A DNA stretch of 64,000 bases. It comes from Mesorhizobium sp. NZP2298 (GTDB lineage Bacteria > Pseudomonadota > Alphaproteobacteria > Rhizobiales > Rhizobiaceae). Numbering within the stretch: the stretch's first letter is position 1; each line of letters opens with the position of its first letter. Under the pieces are notes generated by a model. It was given only the letters and a program-made list of their open reading frames with translations, ran no database searches and was not told the DNA's origin. Positions 1-9,208 of this stretch are shown in pieces. The DNA lies in assembly GCF_013170825.1 (NCBI RefSeq), contig NZ_CP033365.1, positions 1,054,001 to 1,118,000 of the forward strand, given 5' to 3'. The position numbers and the translations under genes are program-made.

Positions 1-645
<645 letters not shown>

Positions 646-853
646 TTCGGCTCCGTCGATGGCGGACGCTTGAAGCACGGGCGTCACGCATTGTCGGAGC
701 GCCTTTTAGCAGGAACGGCAAAGCGAGCAAGCACGCGCGGCGCCAGACTGATGATCCAGCGCTGCTCTCCGTCCTGCCGGAGGGTGCGCCAGCCTCGCAT
801 CTGGCGCCGGCGCGACGCATCTTGTATAGGCTGTGCATTCCCAGGGGCCTTCC

Positions 854-1495
854 ATGTCCTTCATTCCCGACACCACCACGCTGATCCAGTTCGCCGTCGC
901 CACCGTGATCCTGGCGATCACCCCCGGCCCCGACATGACGCTGTTCGTCTCGCGCACGCTGAGCCAGGGGCGCGTCACCGGCTTTGCCTCGATGGCCGGC
1001 GCGCTATGCGGCACGCTGATCCACACCACGCTGGTGGTAGTCGGCGTCTCGGCGCTGATCGTCGCCTCGCCGATGGCCTTCTTCGTGCTGAAGATCTTCG
1101 GCGCCGGTTATCTCGTCTTCCTGGCCTGGCAGGCGATCGCCAAGGGCTCGGCCTTTTCGCCGGAAAAGAAGACGGGCCCGCGGATCTCGCTATTGCGCAG
1201 CTGGGCGTCAGGGCTCGGCGTCAATCTGCTCAACCCGAAGATCATCCTGTTCTTCATGACCTTCCTGCCGCAATTCGTTTCCGCGCATGATCCCAACGCG
1301 CCCGGAAAGCTGTTCTTCCTCGGCGTCATGTTCATCGTGCTGTCGATCCCGGTGACAGTGCCGATGGTGCTGGCGGCGGAAAGGTTTTCGGCGGCGATGA
1401 AGGCCAGCCCGCGCGTCACGCGGGTGGTCGACTATCTCTTCTCCGGCGTGTTCTCGGCCTTCGCGCTCAGGATCCTGACCGCCCAGGCGAAGTAG
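854..1495 (+). CDS. LysE/RhtB family amino-acid exporter
   Basis: Predicted inner-membrane exporter of the LysE/RhtB family, which pumps amino acids or their derivatives out of the cell. The 213-residue length fits the family. The N-terminus carries the typical ITPGPDM motif after the first hydrophobic helix, followed by further hydrophobic segments that suggest about six membrane spans. The ATG at 854 (MSFIPDTTTL) is preferred over an upstream in-frame start at 833 because an AGGGGCC ribosome-binding sequence lies just before it and family members start there. The 3' end overlaps the end of the opposing membrane-protein gene by 29 bases. The substrate cannot be told from sequence. Confidence 0.9.
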   Translation: MSFIPDTTTLIQFAVATVILAITPGPDMTLFVSRTLSQGRVTGFASMAGALCGTLIHTTLVVVGVSALIVASPMAFFVLKIFGAGYLVFLAWQAIAKGSAFSPEKKTGPRISLLRSWASGLGVNLLNPKIILFFMTFLPQFVSAHDPNAPGKLFFLGVMFIVLSIPVTVPMVLAAERFSAAMKASPRVTRVVDYLFSGVFSAFALRILTAQAK

Positions 1496-1949
1496 GGGCG
1501 TCCCTGTCCTTCCACCAGCTTCCGGCCCAGCGCCCGGCGCTCAGCCAGTAGAAGATGCCGCCGACCATGCCGCCGCCGATGACGGCCATGATGGCGCTGG
1601 TGTCGGTCACGGCGAAGATGGACTCTTGGGCGTGATCGACCAGGCCAAGGAAGGCGGCCGCCACCACCGCACCGGCCAGCGCATAATACAACCAGTCGCG
1701 CCGGCCGAGGATTTCGGCAACCAGGATGACGATCGCCGCTGGCATGAAGGCGAAATAGGCGACGAACAGGGCGACGAAGGGAATCGAGAAATACAGCGAG
1801 GCGGTTGCGACCGGCTGCGCATGCTGCGGCGCATAGCCGAGCGAGGCCAGGAACAGGATGTTGAGGAAGGCGCTCGCCGCCAGCGACGCGACGGCATAGC
1901 CGAACAGGATGATGGCAAGGCGCACGATATAGGCGACGAGACGGTTCAT
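1467..1949 (-). CDS. Small four-helix membrane protein, third of a tandem paralog set
   Basis: A 160-residue hydrophobic protein starting MNRLVAYIVRLAIILFGYAV, with about four predicted membrane helices. I do not recognise a named family. The middle holds an AEILGRRDWLYYALAG stretch followed by a glycine-rich C-terminal helix ending in YWLSAGRW. Both features recur in the two genes upstream, so the three look like diverged tandem duplicates. Its ATG overlaps the stop of the previous gene by four bases (ATGA), which implies translational coupling in one transcript with rlmN. Its stop lies inside the 3' end of the convergent LysE-type gene. Its function is unknown. Confidence 0.75.
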   Translation of the reverse strand: MNRLVAYIVRLAIILFGYAVASLAASAFLNILFLASLGYAPQHAQPVATASLYFSIPFVALFVAYFAFMPAAIVILVAEILGRRDWLYYALAGAVVAAAFLGLVDHAQESIFAVTDTSAIMAVIGGGMVGGIFYWLSAGRWAGSWWKDRDAPTSPGRSGS

Positions 1950-2395
1950 CCCGCATCTCGCTGTATGGGACGGCCAGACTTGCGCCCCGCCAGAAGCCAG
2001 TAGACCGACCCGGCGGCGGTGCCGGCGGTGGCCAGGAACCCGAGAAAGCCCGGATTGAAAACAAAGCCTCCAGCCGAGCCGGGAACAAAAACGCCAAATG
2101 CGATGGAGGTGATCGCACCCGTGACCGCGAAATAGAACCATCCTCGCAGCGACAGCCGTTCGGCAAGCAAGATCGCGGGGCCGACGATCAGCAGCGCGCA
2201 GATCGCCACGGTCAACACGGCGAGCGGGAACGAACCCAGCCAGTCGAATGTGAAGACCAGGGACCAGTTGCCGTATTCGATCCCTTCCAGAAGGGTGATC
2301 AGCAGCACAGGCACCAGGATTGATGTCAGCACAGCGGCGACATAACCGACTGCTATGATGACGAAGCGCTTGAGCCCGGCAAGGGGACGGTTCAT
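1946..2395 (-). CDS. Small four-helix membrane protein, second of a tandem paralog set
   Basis: A 149-residue membrane protein ([20 protein letters not shown]) with about four hydrophobic helices and no recognised domain. It shares the pattern of its neighbours: a hydrophobic N-terminal helix, a second pair of helices ending in LLAERLSLRGWFYFAVTG, and a small-residue-rich last helix ending in VYWLLAGRKSG. Its first two residues and overall start resemble the downstream gene. The start overlaps the stop of the upstream paralog by four bases (ATGA), and its own stop overlaps the start of the next one in the same way. I infer one operon with rlmN. Function unknown. Confidence 0.75.
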   Translation of the reverse strand: MNRPLAGLKRFVIIAVGYVAAVLTSILVPVLLITLLEGIEYGNWSLVFTFDWLGSFPLAVLTVAICALLIVGPAILLAERLSLRGWFYFAVTGAITSIAFGVFVPGSAGGFVFNPGFLGFLATAGTAAGSVYWLLAGRKSGRPIQRDAG

Positions 2396-2829
2396 CGGGC
2401 CGTCCTGATGCGCGTGTCGCTCGGAAGCAGTCCCATGGCCAGTCGGTAGACGGCGCCGCCCAGGCTACCCGCAACGATCAGGGCAATCAGCAAATCGAGC
2501 GCGGGCCGCGTCCGCGCCATCGGATAGATCTGCATGATCGCGAACATAACGGTTCCCACAAGGGCGCCGCCGAGGATCGAAAGTCTCCACCCCCGGCGCC
2601 CCGTCAGTTCCGATACCACAATCAACGGTACCGCGGGGAGCGCGCCATAAATGGCGGCTATTATCGTGCCAGCGACCAAGGCCACCACCTGGTCTTTCAG
2701 ATCGAAGAAAAGCCGGCCGCTGCGCCAAAAGATGGAAGCGTCTTCGTACAAAAGAAACACAAGGGGCATGACGAGCGAGGCTGATGCATAGGAAATGGCG
2801 ACAGCCGCCAGTCGCCAAGAAAAGCTCAC
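2392..2829 (-). CDS. Small four-helix membrane protein, first of a tandem paralog set
   Basis: A 145-residue membrane protein read from a GTG whose bases overlap the TGA of rlmN (GTGA). The protein begins [21 protein letters not shown] much longer upstream in-frame extension exists, but it runs antiparallel in sense to nothing useful and lies entirely inside rlmN in another frame, so I rejected it. The middle carries [20 protein letters not shown], matching the E-x3-RR/RxW pattern of the two downstream paralogs. About four membrane helices are visible. The coupling to rlmN is by position only, and a functional link to rRNA methylation is not implied. Function unknown. Confidence 0.7.
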   Translation of the reverse strand: MSFSWRLAAVAISYASASLVMPLVFLLYEDASIFWRSGRLFFDLKDQVVALVAGTIIAAIYGALPAVPLIVVSELTGRRGWRLSILGGALVGTVMFAIMQIYPMARTRPALDLLIALIVAGSLGGAVYRLAMGLLPSDTRIRTAR

Positions 2830-4058
2830 GCTTCGCCGTGCCCCGCGATCATCATGGCTTCCAGCGCCAGCCGGTCGACCTTGCGCATGCGCTCCGATTC
2901 CGACTTGAGCTGACCGCAGGCGGCCAGGATGTCGCGGCCGCGCGGGGTGCGGATCGGCGAGGCATAGCCGGCATTGTTGATGTAGTCGGCGAATTTCTCG
3001 ATCGTCTCCCAGTCCGAGCACTGGTAGTTGGTGCCCGGCCATGGGTTGAACGGGATCAGGTTGATCTTGGCCGGAATGCCCTTGAGCAGCTTGATCAGGC
3101 CCTTGGCGTCCTCGATGGAATCGTTGACGTCCTTCAGCATCACATATTCGAAGGTGATGCGCTTGGCGTTCGACAGGCCAGGATAGGCGCGGCAGGCGGC
3201 GATCAGTTCCTTCAGCGGATACTTCTTGTTGATCGGCACCAGCAGGTCGCGCAGATCGTCATTGGTGGCATGCAGCGAGATCGCCAGCATGACGCCGATC
3301 TCCTCGCCGGTGCGGAAGATTTCCGGCACGACGCCGGAGGTAGACAGCGTGATTCGCCGCTTGGACAAGGAAAGCCCGTCGCCGTCGGAGGCGATCAGCA
3401 GCGCCTTCTTCACCGCCTCGAAATTGTAGAGCGGCTCACCCATGCCCATCATGACGATGTTGGACACCTTGCGGCCCTCCGCCGGCACGATGGCGCCGTC
3501 CGGCGTGTCGCGGTCGGGGAAATCGCCCAGCCGGTCGCGCGCTGTGAGCAACTGGGCGAGGATTTCCTCAGTGGTGAGATTGCGCACCAGCTTCTGCGTG
3601 CCGGTGTGGCAGAAGGAGCAGGTCAGCGTGCAGCCGACCTGCGAGGAGATGCAGAGCGTGCCGCGGCCCTCTTCGGGAATATAGACGGTCTCGATCTCGA
3701 CCGGCCGGCCGGCGCCGCGCGGCGGAAAGCGGAACAGCCATTTGCGGGTGCCGTCGGAAGAAATCTGCTCCTCGACAATTTCGGGCCGCGCGACGGTGAA
3801 ATGCTTGTCGAGCTCGGCGCGCAGATCCTTGGAGATGTTGAACATGCCGGCAAAGTCGGAAACGCCGCGCACATACATCCAGTGCCAGAGCTGCTGGGCG
3901 CGCATCTTTGCCTGGCGCTCGGGCACGATGCCGGACGCGACGAGCGCCTCGCCAAGCTCTGCGCGCGTCAGGCCGATCAGCGATGGCTTCTCGGGCGCGG
4001 CGCGGGCGCGCAACGCGTCACGGGCACCCGCAGTGGTGAGGTCGAAGGAAAGGGTCAT
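2826..4058 (-). CDS. rlmN: Dual-specificity rRNA/tRNA adenine-C2 methyltransferase
   Basis: RlmN is a cytoplasmic radical-SAM enzyme that methylates C2 of A2503 in 23S rRNA and A37 in some tRNAs, tuning decoding and peptidyl-transferase function. The 410-residue length is within the family range. The iron-sulfur cluster motif CTLTCSFC gives cysteines at about residues 143, 147 and 150. A second conserved cysteine lies near the C-terminus in an AACGQLKSE context, fitting the methyl-carrying cysteine of the family. The N-terminal accessory domain and the GMGEPLYNF stretch are also typical. Three small membrane-protein genes follow with overlapping starts. The ATG at the complement of 4056-4058 gives the expected N-terminus. 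Confidence 0.97.
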   Translation of the reverse strand: MTLSFDLTTAGARDALRARAAPEKPSLIGLTRAELGEALVASGIVPERQAKMRAQQLWHWMYVRGVSDFAGMFNISKDLRAELDKHFTVARPEIVEEQISSDGTRKWLFRFPPRGAGRPVEIETVYIPEEGRGTLCISSQVGCTLTCSFCHTGTQKLVRNLTTEEILAQLLTARDRLGDFPDRDTPDGAIVPAEGRKVSNIVMMGMGEPLYNFEAVKKALLIASDGDGLSLSKRRITLSTSGVVPEIFRTGEEIGVMLAISLHATNDDLRDLLVPINKKYPLKELIAACRAYPGLSNAKRITFEYVMLKDVNDSIEDAKGLIKLLKGIPAKINLIPFNPWPGTNYQCSDWETIEKFADYINNAGYASPIRTPRGRDILAACGQLKSESERMRKVDRLALEAMMIAGHGEA

Positions 4059-4230
4059 GGTCGCACTGATATAAGCGGTTTGCGGCCGATTTCATCCATC
4101 GTGCCGGGAACTGAAGCGCGGCGCATAGCACAGGTTGAGGGCAGAGTCATGCGGGGAGCCCTCGCGTGCCGGGCTGGCCGTATGCGTCGGCGCCGTGTTA
4201 GGGCTCGATCCTCCCCTCCCGAGGACAGAC

Positions 4231-5586
4231 ATGGCCGGCACATCACGAAAATATCCCATGCTGCGGCGCTCGCGCGCGATGTGGGGCTCCCGGCGCGTGT
4301 GGCAGCCGCGCCTGGTGTTCTGGGCGGGAGCGGTCTCGATCGGCGTCATCAGCGTGCTGTTCGCGGTGCTGGCCGACAAGGCGCAGGCGCTGTTCCATGT
4401 CATGATCGGTGATGGCGGCGGCTGGCGCTTCTATCTGCCGCTCATGGTCACGCCGCTTGGCTTCGTGCTGTGCGCCTGGCTGGCCCAGGCTTTCTTTCCG
4501 GGCTCGCAAGGCAGCGGCATTCCGCAGGCGATCGCCGCGCGCCATTTGCGTGACGACGACGATCGCAACCACCTGCTCTCATTGCGGCTGGCGGCCGGCA
4601 AGATCGCGCTCACCATCGTTGGCCTGTTCTGCGGCGCTTCCATCGGTCGCGAAGGCCCGACCGTGCAGGTCGGCGCCTCTCTAATGCTGCAGGCGGCGCG
4701 CTGGGGCGGCATGGCGCAGGCGCGGGGCCTGATCCTGGCCGGGTCGGCCGCCGGCATCGCGGCCGCCTTCAACACCCCACTGGCCGGCATCGTCTTCGCC
4801 ATCGAGGAAATGGGTCGCACCTATGAAGCGCGCACCAACGGGCTGGTGCTGACGGCGGTAATCCTGGCCGGCCTCGCATCGCTCGGCCTGCTCGGCAACT
4901 ACACCTATTTCGGCATCTCCAGAGACACGATCTCGTTCGCCGCCGAGTGGCCGCTGGTGCTTGCCTGCGGCGTCATCGGGGGTGGCTTCGGCGCGCTGTT
5001 CTCGCTGCTGGCGCTGAAGATCACGCGGCGGATCCGGCGCTGGCACACGCAGCAGCCCCTGGCTCGCGCGCTGCTGGTGGCCGCATTCTGCGGGCTCGGC
5101 GTGGCGGTGATCGGCATTGCGTCGGGCGGGCTGACCTTCGGCACCGGCTACGCGCAGGCGCGCGGCGCGGTGGAGGGTATGCCGCTGCCGTGGCTCTTCT
5201 TCGTGGAAAAATTCCTGGCCGGGCTGCTATCCATGGTTTCGGGCATTCCGGGCGGCATTTTTGCGCCCTCGCTGGCGGTCGGCGCCGGTATCGGCAGTTC
5301 GCTCGGCCTTTTGTTCGGCGCCAGCGCGGGAGCCGCCGCGCTGCTCGGCATGGCCGGCTATTTCGCCGGTGTGGTGCAGGCGCCGATGACGGCTTTCGTC
5401 ATCATCCTGGAGATGACCGGCAATCACGATAATGTCATAGCGCTGATGCTGGCCTCGATGCTGGGCTACGGCACGGCGCGGATGATCTCGCACGAACCGC
5501 TCTATCACGCGCTGTCGCGTGTCTTCATCGCCGAGGCGATCCGGCGTCGGCGGGCGGAGGCAGCGCCGGAATCCGGTCATGCCTGA
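4231..5586 (+). CDS. ClC family voltage-gated chloride channel/antiporter
   Basis: Integral membrane ClC protein that moves chloride, in many bacteria by exchange with protons. The 451 residues contain the three ion-pathway signatures in order: GSQGSGIPQ at about 91-99, GREGPTVQVG at about 139-148 and GIPGGIFAPS further on. The glutamate in GREGP corresponds to the family's gating glutamate. Many hydrophobic helices span the protein, and no cytosolic CBS domains follow. I chose the ATG at 4231 because GAGGACAG lies just upstream. An in-frame start at 4135 would add a non-membrane, low-similarity tail. It is transcribed divergently from rlmN and followed by a strong hairpin. Whether it is channel or antiporter cannot be settled here. 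Confidence 0.93.
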   Translation: MAGTSRKYPMLRRSRAMWGSRRVWQPRLVFWAGAVSIGVISVLFAVLADKAQALFHVMIGDGGGWRFYLPLMVTPLGFVLCAWLAQAFFPGSQGSGIPQAIAARHLRDDDDRNHLLSLRLAAGKIALTIVGLFCGASIGREGPTVQVGASLMLQAARWGGMAQARGLILAGSAAGIAAAFNTPLAGIVFAIEEMGRTYEARTNGLVLTAVILAGLASLGLLGNYTYFGISRDTISFAAEWPLVLACGVIGGGFGALFSLLALKITRRIRRWHTQQPLARALLVAAFCGLGVAVIGIASGGLTFGTGYAQARGAVEGMPLPWLFFVEKFLAGLLSMVSGIPGGIFAPSLAVGAGIGSSLGLLFGASAGAAALLGMAGYFAGVVQAPMTAFVIILEMTGNHDNVIALMLASMLGYGTARMISHEPLYHALSRVFIAEAIRRRRAEAAPESGHA

Positions 5587-5593
5587 AAAGCAG

Positions 5594-5620
5594 AAGGCCG
5601 GGCTTTACGGCCCGGCCTTT
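5594..5620. terminator. Hairpin terminator between convergent clc-type gene and ialB
   Basis: AAGGCCGGGC at 5594-5603 pairs perfectly with GCCCGGCCTT at 5610-5619 around a 6-base loop. The T-run is short on the plus strand. On the minus strand the stem is followed by CTGCTTTT, so it may serve both convergent genes. Confidence 0.75.
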
Positions 5621-5651
5621 GCGTCAAAGCGAAGCTCTGCCTACTCGCATC

Positions 5652-6155
5652 CTACTTGCATTTGGCGATCGACGACAGCGCAGCCGAAATGCCCTTCAGC
5701 GAGAAGACATAGGAGGTGGGATTGCCGCGGCCGGATTTCGCCGTCACCTTCATGTCCGAACCGGTCTTCATGGCGGCGATCAGCACGGGTTCCTCGGCGG
5801 CGTTCTCGACCCAGGCCGACTTGCCGCGCGTGAACATCGAGAACGACTTCTTGTCGATGGTGACGGTTGCCTTGGAACCTTCCTGGAAATTGTAGCCGGC
5901 AATGAACTGCGGCTCATAGGACACCTGCTGGCCGGGCCGCTGGCTGACGAAGAAGAACATATCGCCATGGTCGAGCGTCGGCGGCTGCTTGTCGGTCGGC
6001 ACGGTCAGCACGTAGCAGACCTTGCCGCCCTGCGCCTGATAGCTGTAGGTGCCCCAGGCATTGTGCTGGCCGATCTTGGTCGCCTGCTGCGCCAGTGCCG
6101 GCGCTGCTGAGGCCGCCAGGACCAGGCTCGAAACTAGTGCTATCAATCCGCGCAT
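5652..6155 (-). CDS. Invasion-associated locus B (IalB) family periplasmic protein
   Basis: A 167-residue secreted protein of the IalB family, named from Bartonella and widespread in rhizobia, where its exact biochemical role is unclear. A clear signal peptide (MRGLIALVSSLVLAASAAPA, cleavage probably near ALAQQ) is followed by a beta-rich domain. The family's paired cysteines are present, one in KVCYVL and one at the C-terminal KCK. It stands alone between a hairpin terminator and a short gap. A role in envelope stability or host interaction is family-level inference only. The start is well supported by the signal peptide. Confidence 0.85.
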   Translation of the reverse strand: MRGLIALVSSLVLAASAAPALAQQATKIGQHNAWGTYSYQAQGGKVCYVLTVPTDKQPPTLDHGDMFFFVSQRPGQQVSYEPQFIAGYNFQEGSKATVTIDKKSFSMFTRGKSAWVENAAEEPVLIAAMKTGSDMKVTAKSGRGNPTSYVFSLKGISAALSSIAKCK

Positions 6156-6430
6156 CGTCTTTCCCGTATTCCAAATGGTGCGGAGGCGGGCCGCCTGGCG
6201 TCCTGCCGTCGCTTCATTTTGATTTAATCTGGGTTACCAAACGGTGAATTTCCCTCAACAAAAGGACGCTCACCCCAGGAAACCGCCGCCATTCCCGCGC
6301 CGCCGCCCTTGTCAGCAGCCGGCGCGACGTCCCTTCGGCGACTTGGAGGGCACGAAAGCGGCAAGAGTTTGACTTTTCAAGCGGGCCCGCGAACGCCTCC
6401 ATCCACAAGATGCGCGCCACGTGAAGACGA

Positions 6431-6793
6431 TCAGCCCTTGTCGGCGATGGCGTCCTTGGCGGCCTGGCGATGCGCCGGCGTGATGTGGGCGCTGACGGCG
6501 GTGATCGCGGCGGTCAGCACGGCGATGTCGTCGGTGAAACCGAGGCCGAAGATGAAGTCGGGAATGAGGTCCACCGGCAGGACGAAATAGCCGAGCGCCG
6601 CCACCAATATGCCCTTGGCGCGCAATGGCGTGTTCTTGTCCATGGCGCAGTAATACGCGGCGACGACGTCTTCCATGAAGGGGATCTGCCGCGCGGCCTT
6701 CTTGGCCGTGCGCCAGAATTTCTCGCGCACTTCGCCCTCGCCGCCCAGCCTGTCGCCAAAGCCGAAGAAATCAAAACCGGGTTGTTGCGCCAT
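6431..6793 (-). CDS. YkvA family (DUF1232) membrane protein
   Basis: A 120-residue protein with the DUF1232 core. The stretch AALGYFVLPVDLIPDFI, about two thirds along, is the diagnostic PxDxIPD helix of the YkvA family. The N-terminal half is charged and the C-terminal half contains hydrophobic helices. The family's function is not established. I start at the ATG whose complement is 6791-6793, with GGAGTG a few bases upstream. A TTG codon immediately before it is a possible alternative and would add one residue. The gene is on the same strand as phhB, which lies about 140 bases upstream of it. Confidence 0.85.
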   Translation of the reverse strand: MAQQPGFDFFGFGDRLGGEGEVREKFWRTAKKAARQIPFMEDVVAAYYCAMDKNTPLRAKGILVAALGYFVLPVDLIPDFIFGLGFTDDIAVLTAAITAVSAHITPAHRQAAKDAIADKG

Positions 6794-6931
6794 CAATCAC
6801 TCCTAGCGGTCTCACGCGCGTCCTGGCGCATGCCTCGCGAGGGAAAATGTGGTGAAAGGTGAACCCCGGTGCAAGATGCCGGTACCGATTTGGGATTCTC
6901 CGCTGCCTTGGCGACCGTGCGATACCAGGCA

Positions 6932-7228
6932 TCAACCACCGGCAAAGCGGTTCATTTTCTTCGCCAGTTCAATGTCGAGCGCGGTTACGCCACCGGCGTC
7001 ATGGGTGTTCAGCGTCACGTCCACGGTCTTGTAGACGTTCGACCAGTCGGGATGATGGTCCATCTTTTCGGCTGCCAGCGCGACTCGGGTCATGAAGGCG
7101 AAGGCTTCGGAAAAATTGTTAAAGACGAAGCCGCGCCTGATCGAGGCGCCGTCCGTGGCCAGCGACCAGCCGCCGAGTTCGGCAAGGGCAGCGGTGATGG
7201 CGTCCTTGCTGAGTTTTTCTCTCGTCAT
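6932..7228 (-). CDS. phhB: Pterin-4a-carbinolamine dehydratase
   Basis: This small cytoplasmic enzyme dehydrates 4a-hydroxytetrahydrobiopterin, recycling the cofactor of phenylalanine hydroxylase. Some relatives also act in molybdopterin or other pterin metabolism. The 98 residues contain the active-site block [16 protein letters not shown] with the conserved histidine pair, followed by THDAGGVT, both diagnostic of the family. No phenylalanine hydroxylase gene is in the window, so the true substrate partner is unknown. It is transcribed away from the adjacent phosphatase gene and shares an upstream region of about 100 bases with it. Confidence 0.93.
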   Translation of the reverse strand: MTREKLSKDAITAALAELGGWSLATDGASIRRGFVFNNFSEAFAFMTRVALAAEKMDHHPDWSNVYKTVDVTLNTHDAGGVTALDIELAKKMNRFAGG

Positions 7229-7333
7229 GATGATTTCCCGTGCTATTTCGAATTTCGACCCTCACCATACTGCAAGTCGCCCAAAAGTGTTTTGCGGTTT
7301 TGGGGTTCCAAATGCACAAACGGCGCATATCGA

Positions 7334-7849
7334 ATGAGCGTAACGCCCATAAATTCCATCCTTTTCGTCTGCCTCGGCAATATCTGCCGGTCGCCGCTGG
7401 CAGAGGGCGTTTTTCGCGCCGTTTGGGCCGAGCGCGGCTGGGGCCGCGATATCCGGCTCGATTCGGCGGCGACCAGCGGCTGGGAGGTCGGCTCGCCCCC
7501 CGATCCACGATCGATCGCGGTTGCGATGCGTCATGGCGTCGATATTTCCGGACAGAGGGCGCGCAAGATCACGCCGCAGGATTTCTCCCGTTTCGACCTG
7601 GTCCTTGGCATGGACCGCTCGAATGTCGCCGACCTGAGGGCGCTGGCGCCGGCCGCGCGGGACCGGGTGCAGCTCTTCCTGGAGTTCGCGCACGGACAGG
7701 CGCGCGACGTGCCCGATCCCTACTATGACGGGCCGGAGGCCTTTGCCGAGGTCTATCGCATGATCCGCGAGGCGTCGGAGGCGCTGGCGACACGGCTGGC
7801 CGCGCGGGCGTCGGTGCCCGACAGCGGCCAGGCCTCCTCGACGATATAA
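7334..7849 (+). CDS. Low-molecular-weight protein-tyrosine phosphatase
   Basis: Cytoplasmic phosphatase of the LMW-PTP family (arsenate reductase-like fold). The catalytic P-loop CLGNICRS places the nucleophile at Cys13 and the phosphate-binding Arg at 19. The general acid Asp is in the DPYYDG motif at about residue 128. The 171 residues exceed the usual 150-160, because the last 25 or so are encoded in a region that overlaps the end of the opposing thpR gene by 97 bases. The ATG at 7334 is chosen over upstream in-frame starts because the protein then begins immediately before the first beta-strand. Whether the target is a tyrosine kinase of exopolysaccharide synthesis, as in other bacteria, cannot be told here. 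Confidence 0.92.
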   Translation: MSVTPINSILFVCLGNICRSPLAEGVFRAVWAERGWGRDIRLDSAATSGWEVGSPPDPRSIAVAMRHGVDISGQRARKITPQDFSRFDLVLGMDRSNVADLRALAPAARDRVQLFLEFAHGQARDVPDPYYDGPEAFAEVYRMIREASEALATRLAARASVPDSGQASSTI

Positions 7850-8349
7850 GGGCCGCCGCCGACCGAATCGCGCGACGACATCAGGACGAAGCGGCCGATA
7901 CGAAAAGGCAGCGTGGAGAAATTGCCACGAGCCGAAAGATACTGGGCGACATCCAGCGGGCTCGAATTGCGCAGCCGCGCCAGCGTCACATGCGGCATGA
8001 ACTTGCGGGGATCGGCGGGAATGCCGAGCCGCTGGCAGATGCGGTCGATCTCGCCCTGAAGCCCGGCCAGATCGGGCGAGGCGGAAGCGCCGGCCCACAC
8101 CGCATGCGGCTTCTTCTGGCCAAAGGCGCCGACACCGGACAGGGTCAGCGAGAAAGAGGGCCGGTGGACGCGGTCCAGCGCATTGGCGATCTCGTCGGCG
8201 ACATGGCCCTCGACATCGCCGATGAAGCGCAGCGTCAGATGGTAGTTTTCGACATCGATCCAGCGCGCCCCGGGCAGGCCGCCCCGGAGCAGGGACAGCG
8301 AAAGAGCGGCGTCACGCGGAATTTCGAGGGCGGTGAAAAGACGCGGCAT
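7753..8349 (-). CDS. thpR: RNA 2',3'-cyclic phosphodiesterase (2H family)
   Basis: Cytoplasmic 2H phosphoesterase that opens 2',3'-cyclic phosphate RNA ends and was historically called 2'-5' RNA ligase. The 198 residues contain the two hallmark histidine motifs: HLTL at about residue 37 and HVTL at about residue 120. I use the ATG at the complement of 8347-8349 (MPRLFTALEI), since family members begin directly with this beta-strand and a GGAGG-like site precedes it. Upstream in-frame codons are less likely. The conserved domain ends around AWPL. The remaining 25 or so residues lie in the antisense overlap with the phosphatase gene and look like read-on tail. Confidence 0.9.
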   Translation of the reverse strand: MPRLFTALEIPRDAALSLSLLRGGLPGARWIDVENYHLTLRFIGDVEGHVADEIANALDRVHRPSFSLTLSGVGAFGQKKPHAVWAGASASPDLAGLQGEIDRICQRLGIPADPRKFMPHVTLARLRNSSPLDVAQYLSARGNFSTLPFRIGRFVLMSSRDSVGGGPYIVEEAWPLSGTDARAASRVASASDASRIMR

Positions 8350-8476
8350 GAAGAGCCTCCCTTCCTCGAATCGAACTGTCATCCATAGCGAATCATCGAT
8401 AGTCGAATGGAGCAAGAGGTTTATTGGCCACAGGCTTTGCCAAAAGTTTCCGCAAGGGAAAGCAGTTTATCCAGCC

Positions 8477-9121
8477 TCATGAGCCGCCTGGCACCGCCGC
8501 GATGGTCTTCTCGACCGTCGGCAGGATGCGCTCGACCATCCGGTCGACACCGCTTGCGTTCGGATGCATGCCGTCCTCGAGCTGCAGGCCGGGCTGTCCG
8601 GCGACGCCGTCGAGGAAGAACGGATAGAGCGCGACATCGTATTTCCCAGACAGGTCCGGAAAGATGGCGTCGAAGGCGTTCTGGTAGTCGGCGCCGAGAT
8701 TGGGCGCGGCGCGCATGCCGGCGAGCAACACAGCGATCTTGCGCTGTTTGAGCTTGCCGAGCATCTCGTCGAGGTTCTTCCTGGTGATGTCGGGCGAGAT
8801 GCCGCGCAGCATATCGTTGGCGCCGAGTTCGAGGATGACCAGCTGCGTGCCGTCCGGCACCGACCAATCGAGCCGCGCCAGCCCGCCGCTCGTGGTGTCG
8901 CCGGAAACGCCGGCATTGGCGACGGTCACGTCATGGCCCTTGGCACGCAGCGCTGCCTGCAATTTGTCGGTAAAGCCTTGGTCGGGCCCAAGCCCGAAGC
9001 CCGCCATCAAGCTGTCACCGAAGCCGACGATCTTGAAGGGCTCGGCACGCGCCGACGAAATGGCGCCGCAAATGGCGAGGAAAAGGACCAAGCCTGCGGC
9101 TATCTGGCGTTTGAAAGACAT
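8477..9121 (-). CDS. TesA-like arylesterase/lysophospholipase (SGNH hydrolase)
   Basis: A 214-residue secreted hydrolase of the SGNH family, related to E. coli TesA, acting on thioesters, aryl esters or lysophospholipids in the periplasm. It has a signal peptide of about 26 residues ending SSARA. The SGNH blocks are all present: GDSL with the nucleophilic serine near residue 37, a Gly block around NAGVSGDT, GAND, and the C-terminal DGMHPN that carries the catalytic Asp and His. It is divergent from a YbbA/YbbP-like ABC exporter, the same gene neighbourhood as tesA-ybbA-ybbP in E. coli, which supports the assignment. The physiological substrate is not known. Confidence 0.93.
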   Translation of the reverse strand: MSFKRQIAAGLVLFLAICGAISSARAEPFKIVGFGDSLMAGFGLGPDQGFTDKLQAALRAKGHDVTVANAGVSGDTTSGGLARLDWSVPDGTQLVILELGANDMLRGISPDITRKNLDEMLGKLKQRKIAVLLAGMRAAPNLGADYQNAFDAIFPDLSGKYDVALYPFFLDGVAGQPGLQLEDGMHPNASGVDRMVERILPTVEKTIAAVPGGS

Positions 9122-9208
9122 GCGGCAGGCCCCATATGACCAAGGAATTCTTCCGGCGACGGCCTCCGGCGAGCAGAGCCATCATCCCTGATATAGGACG
9201 CTTTCATT

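Noticed and set aside
2392..3042. Longer upstream start for the first small membrane paralog
   Set aside because: The extra part overlaps rlmN in another frame and has no conservation, while GTG at the rlmN stop gives a paralog-like start.
6214..6420. Short minus-strand frame upstream of ialB
   Set aside because: No family resemblance, no ribosome-binding site, and composition unlike coding sequence.
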